DNA of 64,000 nt from Apostichopus japonicus. Lineage: Eukaryota; Echinodermata; Holothuroidea; Aspidochirotida; Stichopodidae. Below, in pieces: positions 44,862 to 57,200 of this stretch (position 1 is the first letter of the stretch; each line of letters begins with the position of its first letter). The notes under the pieces are model-generated. The model made no database searches and was not told where the DNA came from. It was given only the letters and a program-made list of their open reading frames with translations. A program made the translations under genes and the position numbers. Location of the stretch: positions 27,541,611-27,605,610 of the forward strand of contig NC_092576.1 of the NCBI RefSeq assembly GCF_037975245.1, written 5' to 3'.

Positions 44862-47800
44862 CTGTAGAGGACGACGAGAGAAGAACAAACACATATTCAA
44901 GAGTTTTCTGATCAGAAAGGTATGTTAAAAACAAAACTTTGCAAAGGATGTGTTTCATTGTATAATACAGTGCTGGTGAAATTTACTTTACCACCTCACA
45001 AAGACTGCTATGTATGTAACCGTTGAGTGGCCTGACTGGTCTGTTAACAAATTGTTATCGGTAAATATTTTCAAAACTTGTGTCTTCTCTTTGACCAGCT
45101 GATCGGCATATCGACCACTGGCTATTTATCAAAATCCAAACTGAGGCTAAAGAAATGGGTTGTTTAGGGCAGATTAATGAATCGTCACAAGTAACAAGAA
45201 GTGGCTTTGTTGTGCCAAAAAAAATGTTCAATATTGGTTTGCTGTTATCGGCAACGAGGCTAAATTTTACAAAAAGATACCGATACACCATCAATGATGC
45301 AAATATCGGTGCATACAGACACAACACAATCAGTGTTCTCATAGGCGTAGGAGGCAGGGGGACTGGGAGGGGGGCTGCAGCCAATCGGGCAATATGCCTG
45401 GAATTTTTTGGGTACCTACTGAAAGAAAAGTAATTTGCACTGTTTTTTCAATGGTTAAACTTATATTATTATTATTATTATCATTATTATTGTAACGACT
45501 TCCCCAATAATTATAACCAATATGGAAGGGAAATAACAGGGCAAATGATTGTATGTTATTGGTGTGCGATGTTATAACCGATACATGCCCTAATGATATG
45601 CACATTAACATGATGAACACCAACCACTACCTCCCCCCACTCCCTGCAAGTTTATGAATGATGAAATATCAATGTCTTTTTTTCTCCCCTTGCCAAACTG
45701 TTTCAAAGACAAAACCAGAATGATAATACTGAGAGTAAACTCACCGTCAAGTCACAAGCCACCCTGGTGCTGAAGATCTTTTCTTGGTCTCGTACGATCT
45801 GAGTCCAGCAGGCGTCGTTACCGACCACCGCTATCACCGGTATCTTATGTCTACTGAAGGTGTCAAACTCGGCCACGCTGTAACCCAGGGTCCCGTCCCC
45901 GTAGATGATCCAGACCTCGCAGTCTGGTCGACACAACTTGGCACCGAGAGCGAAACCGCCACCCACTCCCAGAGTGCCAAAGGTTCCGGGTCCAGCCACT
46001 TCAAGGGTCCACGGGGCCTAGAGGGAAAGAAGGTTAAACGATTTAGGGATACTAAGATTTAGGAATGAAGTAAAACAGAGAATATTATACAGATACTAAA
46101 CCATTACAAACAGGATATCTATGATTGGCTGTTGCAATTGGTTACCGCTTGCGAGAAGATATGAACCCATGTATTATTTGCCGTATTGTCACTCTGACGA
46201 GCTATTGATCGAAGTAACAGCGTAGCATTTTGTGGTTAATAATTCATGCATCACTTGTGTTGGGACAAATATAGATGTCACTTTCATCAGCTCTGTTTGG
46301 ACTAATGTTAAATAATGTAAGAAGGACAACCTTTATAGATCACTGGCATACAATACTCAAGACTGTATTGTTGAAGTAACAAGTATATTTTTCACCATTC
46401 AAACCAAGGGTGCGTGCATGCAGCTGTTTAATTCAGTGAGAGACGTTTTTATTAGACTGTTCACACCTCTCAACCCACCTCACCTCAAGAAACTACCCCA
46501 TGTGAAGATGTTAACTGTACTACCAAATGTGTACACTTAAGTAGACTTGAATAAGCTGAAGTAAGTCCACCTCATCCCCACCTTCAAAGTACAGTAACTC
46601 CTCTAAGTGTTAACTGTTCAACCTATAACATCAAAGCAAATACTGCTATGACAATGATTTAGAGACACCACACCACACCCACCACAACCCCTCCAACCTC
46701 AAGTAATTCAATTTAACTATCTAAACTTCACTAACTGTGAATCAGACCATACAGTAGAACTCTCTTTTCCTCTTAATAATTTCCTTAATTTCCTTTTCTA
46801 AATGAATGTCACTTTATTTTCTCCTACCTGAGGATGTCACTTTATTTCCTCCTACCTAAGGATGTCACTTTATTTTCTCCTACCTGAGGATGTCACTTTA
46901 TTTCCTCCTACCTGAGGATGTCACTTTATATCCTCCTACCTGAGGATGTCACTTTATATCCTCCTACCTAAGGATGTCACTTTATTTCCTCCTACCTAAG
47001 GATGTCACTTTATTTCCATCTACCTGAGGATGTCACTTTATTTCCTCCTACCTGAGGATGTCACTTTATATCCTCCTACCTCAGGATGTCACTTTATTTT
47101 CTCCTACCTGAGGATGTCACTTTATTTCCTCCTACCTGAGGATGTCACTTTATATCCTCCTACCTGAGGATGTCACTTTATATCCTCCTACCTGAGGATG
47201 TCACTTTATATCCTCCTACCTGAGAATGTCACTTTATTTCCTCCGACCTGAGGATGTCACTTTATTTCCTCCTACCTGAGGATGTCACTTTATTTCCTCC
47301 TACCTGAGGATGTAAGCTGCGCTGCCTACAAAGTCCCCTCCGTCAGCTACTATGATGCTCTCCTCGTCCATCGCCTCCTCCACCTGGTAGAGGACCTTAA
47401 GAGGATTCAGGAAATGATTCACTTTATCTTCAGCTTTCTTCCTGGAATATTAAAACCAAAATACAGCGATTAACGCTTAAATACCCTAAAACGTCATCAG
47501 GCGCGTAGCCAGGGGGGGGGGGTGGGATGGGACGACTCACCCTTGAGCATTTTTTTTTGTAAGTTTTTATGACATCACTAGTAATTTCAAACTAGAAAAT
47601 GCTTAGATGCAACTTGCAAGGCCTGGGAAGTGCCATTTTCAGCGATCTGGGAGGCATTTTCGGCCCAAATTTTCTTGTTTGAATCGCGCCAACTCATGGT
47701 GGTGATACGCTTAGATAGCTTCCAATGCTGAATCTACGGCTCCGATAATTCGCCTCCAGGTTTGCCCCTCCCTTGGCAAATTCTTCGCTACGCGCCTGAA

Positions 47801-50800
47801 AGTCATCTCCTACTGGATGGTAGGACGGTGCGCTGTAAGTTCACAATGCTAAAAGGAACAAATGTCCTTCTGAAAAGACGATAATACCAACAAACTCTCT
47901 GATTTTTTGCTGTGTGGTTTAGTTCTACACTTCATCTCGGTGCTTTCGTTTATGGCTTTATCAGCTTCCACTAGATCGACGTGGATTTCGACGTGGATTT
48001 ATAACTTGTCAAGTTGAGAATGTGACAAAATATTAAAAGGAAGAAACCAGTAATTGTGGTTGATAATGAATTGTGAAAAGTGATTCAGATTACAAATATT
48101 TCCGTTTCAACTTTTGTTTATCTTTGGGATGTTTATATTCGATTTGTATCGCTGTATTAATTGGTACTGTAGTTGCAATGTGCAAAAAAGTAATATGAAC
48201 ACAATATAAATGGCAAAACTACACTGGAGACTGCATGTTAAGGTCTAGCTTCATTCATACCGACCACATGGTCTTGTCAACACATTCCCATATCTCTCAA
48301 AACAGGCAAAACTTTCAAGACAGGCAAAATCAAATTTGTATCAACCTTTGAGATCTTGTGAACACATTCAGCCCATTATTATATCATTATATATGTCACA
48401 GTTAAGTATCTCTTTTAGTATCATTTAGTTCATTTTTGGTAATTTTAAAACTCATATTTTTTTTTTCAACGATAAAAGTTTGAAAAGAGACCTAGGCTCT
48501 GACTCGACACTGAACTGAGGAAAAAGTAAAACAGAAGGAAAATGCCCAAGAAAGCGGCTGGACATGCAGACTAACAACTTGAATCACACTTAACAACTCC
48601 ATTCCCCCCTCTGACCCCCACCCTTTCATTGAGGCTGTGACCATTTGATCATGGTGGTAGCAGGCCAAGGAAAAGTCCTGCAACAGAAGCGAGAGAGATC
48701 CCATTTCTTGCAGCAATTTCAGATATTTTACGGAGTTGACTTACAAGTTCGCCGCTTCCTTCTCTTCGTCTCTGGCCTTCAACGATTGTATCCACTCGCT
48801 GCTACAGTTGAATCCTGTCAGACCCTTGGATACCTCCAGCAAGAAGGAACCTACATCAGCCTGAACTGCCAGGGCTGGTCTCCACATGACACCGGCATTC
48901 TGAACAACAATAACAACAGCAGAAATAAGATCGATTAAAATTGATTAGAAATTAGAAATTAAAATATTATGAATGACAGGAAACTGGTAGATTGGCCACA
49001 AGAGAGCCAGTTGGGACAGTTTCTTCATGCTAATAGATAGAAACATGAATATTCATACAATATATCTATGTCTCTGAATATGCATAGAGAGTCCTCTAAA
49101 TGTAATGAATATGTATATACTTACAAGAAGAAGTTGACTCTTGTTTCTGTTGACAGCTATGATCTTGGATCGTTTACTGAGCACTCGACCGTAGTTAAGT
49201 CTGAAGTCAGGAACAGCACCTGGGAAGTGGGAGACATTACAAAAAAGGGGGTTGAATGCCTTGGAAGCACAGCACATAAGTGAACCACTGGAGGAAGGGT
49301 TCTCAAATTCATCACAGATAGGGTCTCATTGGGGGTGCGTGCAGTGCGAGAATGTTACCAGTTAATAGGCTGGGGTAGATAGGTGTGCATAGGTACAGGT
49401 CGGTGAGGAGTGAAGTAAGTCCAGAGTAGATACCAGTCACTTCACCCAACTCCATTCATTTTTCTGGTGATTTTTCTGACCGGAGTCTGGTCGTCGAATA
49501 GTCGGTTTCCGAATTACCTCACCGGGAAGAATTTTACAAGGTTCTCCCTATCGTATTACTCTTGATATTCAGAGGTTGACAAATGCCTTGTCGAAACAAT
49601 GCAAACACGTCTCATGAGAAATCAGATTTAAAAAAAACAAGAGAGAAACGCCAAAAGGGTTTTCCAAGAAAAATGTTGAAAAGGAAAGATGACAACCTGA
49701 CGATAATTTGCATATTGTATCTACAAGCGATCTGAATTATTACTGATATACTGATATATACCATTAAACAGTAAACCTTCAAGAATGTTGTAAGTGTACA
49801 GGTTTTATATTACTACTCCTGCTACATTCTTAAAATAAGGAAACTTTCAATATCATCTCCAAACCAGTACCGTCGTATGTAGTATATTTTAAGGCACATT
49901 TTATATGTAGCATATTGTAATGCACATTTTGTATATAGCATATTTCAATGCACATATTAAATGCAGAATATTTTAATGCACATTTCGTATGTATCATATT
50001 GTATTGCACATTTGGTATGTATCATATTGTAATGCACAATTTGTATGTAGTATATTGTAATGCACATTTTGTATGTAGCATTTTGTAATGCACATTTTGT
50101 ATGTAGTATATTTTAATGCACATTTTGTATGTAGTACATTTTAATGTACATTTTGTATGTAGCATATTGTTATGCACATGCAATATATTTTATATATTTT
50201 GTATGTATCATATTGTAATGCACACTTTGTATGTAGTATATTTTATTGCACATTTTATATATAGCATATTGTAATGCACATTTTGTATGTAGTACATTTT
50301 AATGCACATTTTGTATGTAGTATATTTTAAGGCACATATTAAATGCAGCATATTTTAATGCACATTTTGTATGAAGCATATTTTAATGCACATATTAAAT
50401 GCAGCATATTTTAATGCACATTTTATATGCAGCATATTGTAACACACATTTTGTATGTAGTACATTTTAATGCACATTTTGTATGTATCATATTATATTG
50501 CACATTTTGTATGTATCATATTGTATTGCACATTTGGTATGTATCATATTGTAATGCACAATTTGTATGTAGTATATTTTAATGCACATTTTGTATGTAG
50601 CATATTGTTATGCACATTTGGTACGTATCATATTGTAATGCACATTTTGTATGTAGCATTTTGTAATGCACATTTTGTATGTAGAATATTGTAATGCACA
50701 TTTTATATGTAGTACATTTTAATGCACATTTTGTATGTAGTATATTTTAATGCACATGTAAATGCAGCATATTGTAATGCACATTTTGTATATGTAGTAT

Positions 50801-51155
50801 ATTGTAATGCACATTTTATATGCAGCATATTGTAATGCACATTTTGTATGTAGCATATTGTTATGCACATGCAATATATTTTATATATTTTGTATGTATC
50901 ATATTGTATTGCACATTTGGTATGTGTCATATTGTAATGCACAATTTGTATGCTAAACTAGAGTACTGTACTGTACACGGTAATAAGGCGGTCCTACAAA
51001 TCACTCCACTCACATGTTGACAATTTTACTCATTAAATCTCCTTTTGGTGAGTTCAATTCGACCCCCTTCAGTACGTTCTGGTAGTCGTAGAGGACGTCA
51101 ATGGGGAACTCAACGAATACTGGACCTGGAAGTATAAATGTTATGAGTTATATAG

Positions 51156-51220
<65 letters not shown>

Positions 51221-54200
51221 TCATATTAGAATAGTATAATTTAGTTAATTTGAATGTTTATGACAGAAGAAGTCAATCTGTCAGCTGTTTATTTTAGAAA
51301 GTTTTTCAAGTAACTTTAACTTTAGTCAATCCTGGTTGTTGTTGTTGGAAAGTAGTATCCAGGGATGTAGGACAATTTACATAAACCCTAATCCCTCTAT
51401 TCACTACAAAAGTACAAGGTAGCATAATTGAGTATGTATACAAAAGAAACATCACCAGGTCAGGGCATAGTTAATATAATACAAAGGTACAGGGTAGCAT
51501 AGCATAGCTAGTGCACACAAAAGAAACCTACCAGGGCAGTACATAGTCAAGATGACAATGTATTGTATTGCCAAGTTATGCTAATTGATGCACTATTAAT
51601 TATGCGTGACATCACATCCAGCCAGTGAAGTGAGTGTTGGATAAGATTTTTATTCACTCTCCAAAATACCATCATCGGATTGAGTCCTGCTATATCTCTT
51701 AGCTGAAAAAGACGGAGCTACAGTAATGTGATTTTCATATCATGGGGCACTATATAAGATACCTGTATTGAAGCCTGGGCTAGTATACTGTAATTTATAA
51801 CTGGCATTTTACTGTAAAATCTGAAAACACAATTATTTCCTGGAGACTCCAGATTCATTCAATATGTAGTGTTCTGGATAGGGAAGCTTGTCGGCAGAGT
51901 TGGAATGAGAGTACATTACCTGACCGGATAAAATAAGCTGTATTGCAGAGCTCGTCTGACAGTTTAAGAACTGGCACCATTGTAAGTAGAAACTTGTTAT
52001 ATAAATATGTTCTGTATATGTAATATTTGGGATGCAACCACTTTAAAGTTTGTATACTTTTGGAGGTGCACAAATGTCAGTTTAATTTTGTGTAGTAATT
52101 TTTCATTATGTTGGATAGTAAAAGTCACGCCTTAATTGACTTTCCTTAAGAAAGTGGATGTTTGCTATGATTGTAATAGTGATGGTGACTTTTATAGCAC
52201 TAAAAATTAATTCAAACTAATCTTGGCAGAGAGTGGTTATATGTTTAGTGTAGTGAACATGAGGTTAGTGTGCATAAAGGAAAGTTATGATGTGCTCACC
52301 ATAGCTTTGGAGTAGGAATGTATATATGTTTGAGTTTAACCAATTTTTTGTTTGTATGTGGAACAAACTAAACTTTGTTCAAGATTCATATATGGGTTAT
52401 TGTTACAATTTTTTTATTATAAATTTTTGCAACATATTTAGTATATTGTATTTGGACAAAGTACTATCAGAGAATTTGATTGTGTATTTTGTTCCGATAC
52501 AGTGCCACTCTCCTCACATTGAGTCGAAGACCGGAAGCTTTTGAGGATAGTTTTTTCACCGACTATAACACCTACCACAACCTGATATCAGCAACCGCAT
52601 GTCAACAAGTATTGTCAACATCTTTAGGCAATATTCGTCATAGTGACAACTCAGAATTCATTTTTCTTAAGATAATTGTTAAATCAGAATTTCATGATGT
52701 AAAGGGGGGAAAGCTCTTCAGACTAGAAGAGGTAGTCTCATTCTTTTGTAGAGAAAAGAATATCCTATAAATATATATATTAAGACTAAATTTATACGTA
52801 CCAGTTTGCTCTCTCGCAATTGAAAAAGATCCAGGGGTATCAAAACTTTGGAAAGTCTTAAACTTTTCAGTAGTTAAGCTAAATCTAGCATATACCATCC
52901 TCTGGTAAAGATTGCGCCAAAGCAATCCGTTATCTCTAAGTATTCAGGAGTCATATGTGTTCTTAAGGAGTATTACAGAGCGTTGTAACCTTTATTTTCC
53001 ATGTTCCTTTTTTTATTCTTTTAAGGAGAAAGTTCCTCCTCAATAAATACATAAGAAGTTGAATTTATAAAACTTGTTCTGTATCATTAGTTGGTTGGAG
53101 TATTTCTTTTTTACATTGCATATTGATTTTGGATAGCCGCTAGGCGAATGTGTCGCATTGCCACTTGCATTCTTTTTGTGGGTGACATTTCATTTTTTAT
53201 ATTTATATATATATATATATATAAATATAAATATAAAAAATGAATATGTAGCAAGTGGTATGACAGACATATATAAATCAATAAAGAATAACACACCAGA
53301 AAAATTCCACTTCACGACCGGTTTCGTCCTTTTGGGACTCATCAGGCGAAGGTAGGAATCAAACCACGGATCTTCGTGTCACGAACCGAAGTCCGTACCA
53401 CTCGACCACAGTGATTCTACTGGTGTGTTAAAGCGTATAAATTGGCTTTGAATAACTGTCATTAAGGGCGTATTACCCAAGTGTTATGATTGTACAGAGT
53501 GCACCCCTGGCGCTGGCAATTTTACACAGAATAACCACTCTTTAGGCAAGCCAAGCCGTAAATAAGAAATGAATATGTAGCAAGTGGTATAACAGATATA
53601 TATAAATTAATAAAGAATAACACACCAGAAAAATTCCACTTCACGACCGGTTTCGTCCTTTCTGTCATACACACTATAGTCACTCAGTGCAGGAGGATAC
53701 TGTACATTCAATATGATGACATCTGAAGGATACAGTCACTGTGTGACACCTCAGACAGGAAAGCAGTCACATTGTGACTGCACCAAAGTCAGAGCTACCA
53801 GAAGTTAATATCACAAATGTTTAGATCCTATTTAACACAAAATCTTAAAATTTGGTGTTGGGGGTTTGTTAATGAACTTAAATACAAAATGTGACTGACT
53901 TGACATCAATGACTGAATATTCATAAGTTTAACCTAATTTTACTTACCTGGCGTATCAGACGGGGCCACCCGTATGGCCTCCCTCAAGACTGGGGCGATA
54001 TCTCGGACAGTTTGGACCGCTGCGCAAAACTTGCAGAGCGGTTTAAATAACGACATCTGATCTATATCTTGGAGGGCACCTCGACCCTGAAAATGAAGGA
54101 TAAATCAGCTAGTATAAGGGCATACTGTACAATGATCTCTCTCCCTGATTAAGGAACATTTTGCAATGAAGCTTTGAGCAACACGGTGTGTCCCCCCCCC

Positions 54201-57200
54201 CGTTTCATCTGAACTCCAAAAAGGGGAGGCAGATTTAAAGCATCAGGTACAGTAGGGTGGGAGGGAGAGAACATCCACTTGTTTTATCCCAACATTTTGA
54301 CTTTTGAGATGAATAAAAAACCAAATTTTTGCACCTCCTATTTCAGCGAAGCGTCTACACAGTAGGCTATGATTAATCAGGACGGTGATAATGATTTTGC
54401 TAAAATCTGCTTAATTTTAATATCTTAAACTGCAAACTTTGCACAGATTGTCTTTATGTCAAACACTTCGGTCTCGTACTCTAAAATATTACACAGCACA
54501 CACATTATTAACAACATTTTGCTTGTAAAAGCACCATTGCTCACTCAATCCCCCCCCCCCTCATAAAGACCCTAGGTCTGGTATACATACATTTTGTACT
54601 GTTTGTGTCTTGGTTGTGGGAGGTGGGGAATCATGGAAACCAGTTTGTATCCACAGCAGAACCATAAACCACATTCGCCCTACTGTATGCAAACCCCCTT
54701 CAACTACTTTAGGCCTACACATGTCCCTATTCCCAGTTAGCTTACAAGGGTTAATCAAGACAGGCAGACATCACCCTAGAGTCCTATTGTCCTACTGTAC
54801 TGTACAGTAGTTCAACACTCATCCCATTCTTGTTTTTTTCTCTCTCTTGCAGATATCTCCAACTGCACCTGTGTAGCTGTAGATAGTCCACCCATTCTGT
54901 ACGTGGCTTGGGGTCAAATTCACTCCAGCCGGAAGCATAGATCTACACTAAGAGATCATTGAGCTTGTCCATACAACATTACAGTACTCTAAGTTCAATT
55001 GGCTAAACTGGTGCCTAAGAAAGTTCTTTCATTTACCGTACAGTATGTTGTTGACCACATTGTAGTATTGGCCACCTACTGTGAAGAGCCTACAATACAG
55101 TATAATGCCATACTGTATGTACAATGTCGACCACTTTGTAGCATTGCCCCCCCCCCCCTTATTGTGAAATGACTACAATACAGTACAGAACAGTATAATG
55201 CCATACAGTACAATGTTGACCACATTGTACATATTGTTGGCCCCCTACTGTGAAAATCCTACACTACAGTATAATGTAGACCATGTTGTATTGGCCCCCT
55301 ACTGTGAAAAGCCTACAAATACAGTATAATGTCGAACACGTTGTATTGGCCACCTACTGTGAAAAGCCTACAAATACAGTATAATGTAGACTAGGTTGTA
55401 TTGGCCACCTACTGTGAAAGCCTACAATACAGTGTTATGTAGACCACGTTGTATTGGCCACCTACAGTACTGTGAAAAGCCTACCATACAGCATTATCCT
55501 GATATGAAAATTTGGTTCCCATCAAGACCCAAATGGAATGTCCCATCTACGGCAATGTCGAGAAGTCTTTTGAGAAACAGCTGTGCTGACTACGAGATGG
55601 CAGATGAAGGAAGTGGATCATAAGGCCCGAATGTGGGTGTAACTGAGAGGGGGGGGGGGGGGTGTGTGCTTCTTGTGGAGTAGAGACATGCATCCTGGGA
55701 GAAGTGATGTAAATATTTTTGTACCTTTAATAGCGAAACAGCTGCTCCTCCCATTAACAGGACCGGAGTCTCGGCCATCTGTGCGTTCTTCACCGCTGTG
55801 ATGGTGTTTGTGAGACAGGGGCCCGCGGTCACCACAGCTCTACCGATGGCACCGGTCATCCTGGCCACTGCATCGGCGGCAAAGACAGCCGTTACCTGGG
55901 AAACGAAGATTGAAACAATTTGACTGAAGTACTATAGCAGAACTACTGTACAAACACTGTTATAGCTGGCACTGGAGCAGATATAGGAATTTATGATATC
56001 AAATTGGATTTCTCATAAACAAATAAAGTCATAGATATATGTGATGAGACAAGTGAACATCAAACCAGCTGTCTGTTTTCATACAGCTCTGTCATGATTG
56101 TTTTTCCATATTTTTCCCAATACGAAAAACATGTGTAGACACTTTGGGTGGTAGAATGAGAAGGAGGTCACTGACCGGATCTGACCGGTCACTGAGGGTG
56201 CACAGTGTTAAAAGATTACCAGGGCATACTAGACACGGTAGAATGCGGTGCTAAGGTTGTGTGGAGACAGGTAAGCAGGGGACGAAGTTAATGTTTAAAT
56301 TACAAATCTCAACTTTTGGGAACCACATAAATACAGTATTGTTCATACACATCCTCATACCATACTGTAGGATAATAGTTTTGGTCCCCAACATGAAAAG
56401 TAAGTCACACATTGGAGAGCTGTGAGTGTGCTGAGTCACTGTTAACAGACTGTACATCCCTTGTTATACAACTTACGGTAGAGCCTATAGACCCATCTAC
56501 TGTACATTTTTCACTGTCAGAACCTTCTTGAATAGTAGGTGATTGCTTCTGTTATTACGTTCTACCCAGATGGCACCTATGTTCTACAGTAGTAGCCAGC
56601 CTGCTGTTACCTCTTGTTGTTATTATTGGAATTATGGTATTTTGACAAATCACATTTTTGGGGCCTGAACATTGTTTTATCTCTGACTGAGTATGCTTGG
56701 ATCTCAGAGAGGGGTTCACCCGGTTGACCAAACAGCCTTTAGTGTTCATGTTTTGTAGGCAGGTTCTGTATGCATTAATCTTGTATTAGTAGGAGGCGAA
56801 CCATATATTTGTTGGTATTTAATGACCTTTACATGCATAACTGTACAGTCAAAAACTTTATGAATGTTTAGACTAGTTGATAGACAAGTTTAAAGGTGAT
56901 AGGTCTGTTTTCTACTGTATACAGCAAACAGTGTACAGTTCATGACAGATATATTTCCATGACGAACGAAGTAGATAAATATGTTCAGTGTGATTGATGT
57001 TACGATGGCGTGTGCAACTTAAAGAAAATGTATGGAGGGAGAAAAAAACAAAATTCTAGACAACCGCATGTGCTTACTAAAATCTACAAGCAAACCATTC
57101 TATGGAACTATAAAGTCTGTAAAGAGTTTTAGAGGAAAATTGTCAAAGTTAGACTGATTTCACTACATGATACAGAAGGAGATAAACTGTACAAAACTGT

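Larger units (their letters stand above)
53241..53675 (-). mobile_element. Retrozyme/SINE-like element: 329-bp unit, 1.3 tandem copies
   Basis: The string TGAATATGTAGCAAGTGGTA starts at 53,241 and again at 53,570, and CACTTCACGACCGGTTTCGT recurs with the same 329-base spacing. On the minus strand the unit has a tRNA-like head with box A (TGGTCGAGTGG, 53,398-53,408) and box B (GGTTTGATTCC, 53,355-53,365), then a hammerhead ribozyme. The second copy stops inside the ribozyme. Tail TGTACAGAGTGCACCCCTGG is shared with the 62.5-kb SINE. Confidence 0.85.

Noticed and set aside
50470-51020. Frames with repeating MHILYV or MHYNM-type peptides
   Set aside because: Caused by the 28-bp AT-rich minisatellite; open on both strands with no signature.
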